A program made the translations under genes and the position numbers. Of a DNA stretch of 59,017 bases, positions 55,804-59,017 are shown in pieces. This DNA comes from Actinomadura physcomitrii (lineage in GTDB: Bacteria > Actinomycetota > Actinomycetes > Streptosporangiales > Streptosporangiaceae), in assembly GCF_008923205.2 (NCBI RefSeq), contig NZ_WBMS02000044.1:22259-81275 (forward strand), given 5' to 3'. The notes beneath the pieces are model-generated. The model was not told the DNA's origin. It ran no database searches and was given only the letters and a program-made list of their open reading frames with translations. Numbering within the stretch: the stretch's first letter is position 1; the number at the start of each line of letters is the position of its first letter.

Positions 55804-55844
55804 GGTCACATGACGGTGCGAGAGGCTGTGACCCGGGTGTGACC
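55804..55844. promoter_or_regulatory. response-regulator boxes (TGTGACC)
   Basis: TGTGACC occurs twice in direct orientation at 55827-55833 and 55838-55844, an 11-base step that puts both on one face of the helix, as OmpR/PhoB dimers require. An inverted copy GGTCACA is at 55804-55810. The boxes lie in the 114-base divergent space between the exporter operon and the two-component genes. Confidence 0.55.
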
Positions 55845-55868
55845 GGGCATCGGGCAGGCTGACCGGCG

Positions 55869-56492
55869 ATGAGAGTGCTGGTGGCAGAGGACCACGCGGA
55901 GCTGGCGGACTCGGTGGCGCGGGTCCTGAACCGCGAGGGGATGGCGGTGGACGTCGCCCTGGACGGCCGGGCGGCGCTCGACCGCACGGCGCTGACCGAC
56001 TACGACGTGGTCGTGCTGGACCGCGACCTGCCCGTGGTGCACGGCGACGACGTCTGCCGCGCCCTGGCGGCCGGACCGCACCGCCGGACCCGGGTCCTGA
56101 TGCTCACCGCGTCCGGCACGATCGCCGACCGGGTCGAGGGGCCCAGCCTCGGCGCCGACGACTACCTGCCCAAACCGTTCGCCTACGCCGAGCTCGTCGC
56201 CCGGATCCGTGCCCTCGGACGGCGGGCGCAGCCGGCGCTGCCGCCGATCCTGGAGCACGGCGACCTGCGGCTCGACCCGGCCCAGCGCGTCGCGACCCGC
56301 GCCGGGCTGCGGCTGGCGCTCAGCCCGAAGGAGCTGGCGGTGCTGGAGTACCTGCTCGCCGCGGGAGGACGCGTCGTGTCCGCCGAGGAACTGCTGGAAC
56401 GGGTGTGGGACGAGGCCATCAACCGCCTTCGCGCCAAGCTCGGCCCCCCACCGGTGATCGAGACCGTCCCGCAGAGCGGCTCCCGCATATGA
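55869..56492 (+). CDS. OmpR/PhoB response regulator lacking part of its DNA-recognition helix
   Basis: This 207-residue regulator has an intact receiver domain: acidic pocket VAEDH, phospho-acceptor in VVVLDRDLP, the Thr in MLTASG and the Lys in YLPKPF. The winged-helix effector follows from about residue 130 (LSPKELAVLEYLLAAGGRVV). At VWDEAINRLRAKLG about 12 residues are absent compared with the family's VWDE-xADPFTxxVxVT-INRLRxKLG, in frame; that segment begins the recognition helix. The wing (IETVPQSGSRI) is kept. DNA binding is probably lost. The stop overlaps the kinase start (ATGA). Confidence 0.85.
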   Translation: MRVLVAEDHAELADSVARVLNREGMAVDVALDGRAALDRTALTDYDVVVLDRDLPVVHGDDVCRALAAGPHRRTRVLMLTASGTIADRVEGPSLGADDYLPKPFAYAELVARIRALGRRAQPALPPILEHGDLRLDPAQRVATRAGLRLALSPKELAVLEYLLAAGGRVVSAEELLERVWDEAINRLRAKLGPPPVIETVPQSGSRI

Positions 56493-57301
56493 GGACGGTC
56501 CGGATGCGCCTCACGCTGCTGTACGGGGCGCTGTTCACCCTCTCCGGCGCGGCCCTGCTGGCGATCACGTTCCTGCTCGTCCGCAGGAACACCGTCTTCA
56601 AGGTGCGGGTGCCGTGCGCCGGCCGGGCCGAGGACTGCCCGGAGCCGCTCGACACGCCCTTCGGCACGAGGGATCTCGGCCGCGCGCTGGCGCAGCAGCA
56701 GGACGCGCTGCTGCACGGGTTCCTCGTCCAGTCCGGAATCGCGCTGGCGATCATGCTGGTGGTCTCCCTGGCGTTCGGCTGGCTCGTCGCGGGGCGGGTC
56801 CTGCGCCCGCTGCGCACGATGACCGCCACCGTGCAGCGCATCTCGGCGCGCAACGTGCACGAGCGGCTGGCCTTCGCCGGCCCCCGCGACGAACTGAAGG
56901 ACCTCGCCGACACCGTGGACGGCCTGCTCGGCCGCCTGGACACCGCGCTCGAACTGCGCACCCCCCTCACCCTCGAACGCGCGCTGCTGGAGGAGACCCT
57001 CACCGACCGCCGCCCGACCCTCGAGGCGTTCCGCGCGACCTTCGAGCGGATCGTCGCGATCAGCGACCAGCATGCGCGGCTGCTGGAGTCCCTGCTCACA
57101 CTGGCGACCAGCGAGCGAGGCCTGGAGAGCCGCGTCCCGGTGGACCTGCCCGCGCTCACCGAGCAGGTGCTGGCGGCCCGGCCGCGGACCTCCGCCGAGG
57201 GCCCCCGCCTGGAACCCCGGATCGCACCCGCCGCGACCGCGGGCGACCCGGCGCTGGTCGAGCGCCTGGTGGCGAACCTCGCGACGGGCACCACGGGCTA
57301 G
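56489..57301 (+). CDS. truncated sensor histidine kinase without phospho-acceptor His
   Basis: This 270-residue frame has two transmembrane helices (LLYGALFTLSGAALLAITFL; IALAIMLVVSLAFGWLVAG) and a HAMP segment (LRPLRTMTATVQRISARNVH). After LGRLDTAL it jumps to ELRTPLTLERALL, so about 12-16 residues that normally read AQRRFVANASH are missing, including the autophosphorylated histidine. The dimerisation helices continue to ALVERLVANLA, where a second deletion removes most of the ATP-binding domain and breaks the frame, giving TGTTG and a stop. It cannot act as a kinase as sequenced. Confidence 0.8.
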   Translation: MRTVRMRLTLLYGALFTLSGAALLAITFLLVRRNTVFKVRVPCAGRAEDCPEPLDTPFGTRDLGRALAQQQDALLHGFLVQSGIALAIMLVVSLAFGWLVAGRVLRPLRTMTATVQRISARNVHERLAFAGPRDELKDLADTVDGLLGRLDTALELRTPLTLERALLEETLTDRRPTLEAFRATFERIVAISDQHARLLESLLTLATSERGLESRVPVDLPALTEQVLAARPRTSAEGPRLEPRIAPAATAGDPALVERLVANLATGTTG

Positions 57302-57468
57302 GCCTGTCCATCGCGCACGCGATCGCCCTCGCACACGGCGGAACCCTCAACGCGCAGCCGCGCCCCGGCGGCGGCCTCATCGTCCGCGCCGCGTTCCCGG
57401 CCGACCGAACGCAGCGCGGGATGGCCCGTAACGAACCCCAGGTCCACCGACTCGGCCGACGTAGCTGA
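57302..57468 (+). pseudogene. detached 3' end of the sensor kinase
   Basis: In the next frame, from GHHGLGLSIAHAIALAHGGT (the G2 box of a histidine kinase) through PRPGGGLIVRAAFPA to the stop at 57466-57468, lies the missing end of the kinase. It joins directly to the truncated upstream frame at about 57287-57300, which fixes the second deletion as the loss of the N and G1 boxes between VANL and GHGLGLS. Confidence 0.75.
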
Positions 57469-57531
57469 TCAAGGACCCGATCGGCGTACCCCGCGTCGCA
57501 TTCCGGTCACCAAATCCTTGCAGGCGGGTGG

Positions 57532-58794
57532 TCATGCGGCCCAGTCGAGGGCGTCGTCCGGCGGGCCAGTCCCGCCTGGCGGGCCGGTCGCCCCTCGGGC
57601 GTCGGCCGGTGGCAGCAGCCGGTAGACATACCGCCCGTCCGGATCCTTGGTGATCTGGATCTGATCAGGACTGCTGTGCTTGAACCGGTTGTGCCACCCG
57701 CAGGTCAGGGCGAGCCGATCAATATCGGTGGGGCTGCCCAACGCCCACCCGTGGACGTGGTCGACCTCGCACAACGTCCCCGGCATCTCACACCCCCGCA
57801 CCGCGCACGAGGGGTACAGGGCCTCGAGAACCTGCCGTTGCGCGGCGCTGGCGAACCGTTCCCGATAACCCAGGTACAGCGGGGTGTTCCCGCGCCCCAG
57901 CAACAACGGTGAGACACCCGCCGCCAGGGCGATGCGGCGGGCCTGCGCGGCCGGGATGGGGGTGCCGTCAGTGAGGCGGGCGGGGGCGTTGCCGCCGGTC
58001 AGTGTCTCCAGGTCGCAGATCACGGTGACCTTGGAGGCCTTGTGCCCGCCCGACAGCACACTCGACAGCGCCGCCGCCGTCCGCTCCGCCACGTCCCGGC
58101 GGTCATCGGGCCCCGCCGGCTTGGCCAACGGCGCCAAAGTCCCGTCCCAGATCGCGGCGTCCTCGGGGTTCAGCCACCCCTTCACATACCGGCCGCCGTC
58201 CAGCGACCGCGTCGTGGTCAACCACGACCTGGCATAACCCCGCTTGGTGTCCTCATCCGGGGCGTCCTCGGTGCCGTCACGCTCGGCGATGACATCACGG
58301 ATCCGGCGGCCGAACGCGGCGACCTTCCCGGCCGAGAACCCCTGATCGGCCATCCCCAGCAGCATGGTCTCGGCTCGGGCGCAGTCGGTGTCGTCGAGGC
58401 GGGCGACCGCGTCGGCCACCGTGGTCGCGTACCCGTAGGACAGCTCCCCGGCGGCCAGCCGCTCGGCGACCTGGGGGAGGCGGTGGCGCTGGCGGGCCAG
58501 GGTGAGGCGCTCCTTGGCGCGGCTCTCCCGCATCCCCAGCCGGGACCGCAGCCACGCCCGGGTGGAGGGATATCCCCACCGGGCCTGCTCCCCGGCGGCA
58601 TCCACCCGCCCGATGAACCCGGCCAGCGCGCTTTCCTGCATATCTGCGGCTGCGGAAAGAGTCTCGGTGAGTTCCAGGCACGCGGCGGCCGAGTCGGGCG
58701 CTTCGCGTTGGGCGAGTTCAGTGGCGATGACCGAGAGCGCGTTCACCAATTGCGTGGTGGACGCGGCCTCAAGGTCGACCGTCACTGAATGCAT
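57532..58794 (-). CDS. DUF222/HNH endonuclease, 13E12 repeat family
   Basis: This 420-residue protein starts at ATG 58794. The N-terminal DUF222 domain (residues about 10-280; STRAWLRSRLGMRESRAKER; LPQVAERLAAGELSYGYATT) leads into a C-terminal HNH nuclease with zinc ligands and catalytic residues in CAVRGCEMPG, CEVDHVHGWALG and LTCGWHNRFKH. 13E12 proteins are multi-copy in actinobacteria and behave like selfish or repeat-associated nucleases; their biological role is unclear. It stands alone here and converges with the end of the kinase remnant. Confidence 0.92.
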   Translation of the reverse strand: MHSVTVDLEAASTTQLVNALSVIATELAQREAPDSAAACLELTETLSAAADMQESALAGFIGRVDAAGEQARWGYPSTRAWLRSRLGMRESRAKERLTLARQRHRLPQVAERLAAGELSYGYATTVADAVARLDDTDCARAETMLLGMADQGFSAGKVAAFGRRIRDVIAERDGTEDAPDEDTKRGYARSWLTTTRSLDGGRYVKGWLNPEDAAIWDGTLAPLAKPAGPDDRRDVAERTAAALSSVLSGGHKASKVTVICDLETLTGGNAPARLTDGTPIPAAQARRIALAAGVSPLLLGRGNTPLYLGYRERFASAAQRQVLEALYPSCAVRGCEMPGTLCEVDHVHGWALGSPTDIDRLALTCGWHNRFKHSSPDQIQITKDPDGRYVYRLLPPADARGATGPPGGTGPPDDALDWAA

Positions 58795-59017
58795 ACCTGA
58801 ATACTACCCGATGTGACCGGCATTTGAAGCTGGAAAGCAGCGATCGAGGCCAGATATTTCGTCGCTTCGCGGGCCGGTCGACCGATTGAGCGACCTTTCT
58901 TGAATATGTTTCACATTGGTTTTCTCGTCGACGCGGGGGGCCGTTCGACTGTTCATTGTCTTGGTTGGTTGCGGAGGGGGGTGGTGGGGTGGCGCGACCC
59001 GGGGGCGGGGGCGGCGG
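58795..59017. other. upstream region and low-complexity right edge
   Basis: No gene is visible. The first 160 bases are moderately AT-rich for this window (GATATTTCGTCGC, CTTGAATATGTTTCACATTG) and may contain the HNH-gene promoter. The last 50 bases become G-rich and resemble the left edge and the tract at 8955-9082, suggesting another low-quality contig end. Confidence 0.4.

Noticed and set aside
1..59017. tRNA and rRNA genes or a replication origin
   Set aside because: No cloverleaf, rRNA-like sequence or DnaA-box cluster was recognised on either strand by eye.

Overview
The window is very G+C-rich, with GTG and TTG starts, ATGA start/stop overlaps, DUF2510, DUF3558-like, 13E12/DUF222 and MpaB families, and a full set of type VII (ESX) secretion genes. 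This points to a high-GC actinomycete, most likely of the Actinomadura/Streptosporangiales kind (inference; no rRNA or marker gene is present).

Left part (1-10068): a two-gene fatty-acid/CoA operon (acyl-CoA dehydrogenase, ADP-forming acyl-CoA synthetase) facing a TetR regulator across TAGAA/TTCTA operator copies; a small secreted inhibitor-like protein; an internally deleted quinone oxidoreductase; a secreted PHB-depolymerase-type esterase; a PAP2 phosphatase; a TetR/MpaB-oxygenase divergent pair; and a GT2 glycosyltransferase whose 3' end runs into a poly-G/poly-C tract that looks like an assembly defect. Next come an LCP cell-wall ligase and a solitary long TnpB-like RuvC nuclease (11936-14164).

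Middle (14177-22152): a DUF6177-like gene, a membrane protein, a TIM-barrel protein, a DUF1266 protein, and a MinD/ParA-like ATPase with a small coupled partner, both of kinds found around ESX systems.

Core of interest (22387-38578): a promoter, a YbaB/EspL-like gene, a WXG100 gene and a 3,473-residue effector. The effector has a CpnT-like WXG N-terminus followed by a metallopeptidase, a DNA/RNA non-specific endonuclease, a RelA/SpoT-like domain, a clan-CD-like cysteine peptidase and a C-terminal ADP-ribosyltransferase, joined by long low-complexity repeat linkers. Five same-strand genes follow, the last four in overlapping frames. They are immunity candidates, including one protein in which a YezG-like immunity domain is fused to a TNT-like domain, and a tandem YezG-like protein.

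The secretion machine lies at 40541-51822: mycosin MycP, two WXG-type substrates, two EsxA/B-like WXG100 proteins, EccB and EccD on the minus strand and a three-ATPase EccC divergently. EccE is not visible. Perfect hairpins divide the substrate operon into segments.

Right part (51910-59017): a serine-hydrolase remnant, then a lipoprotein/MacA/MacB-type exporter operon and its two-component system. This block carries an unusual cluster of lesions: a nonsense codon, a one-base frameshift, and short deletions that remove the recognition helix of the regulator and the phospho-acceptor histidine and most of the ATP-binding region of the kinase. A DUF222/HNH (13E12) gene ends the window. The lesions and the poly-G tracts at 1-70, 8955-9082 and the right end leave open whether some defects are sequencing or assembly artefacts.
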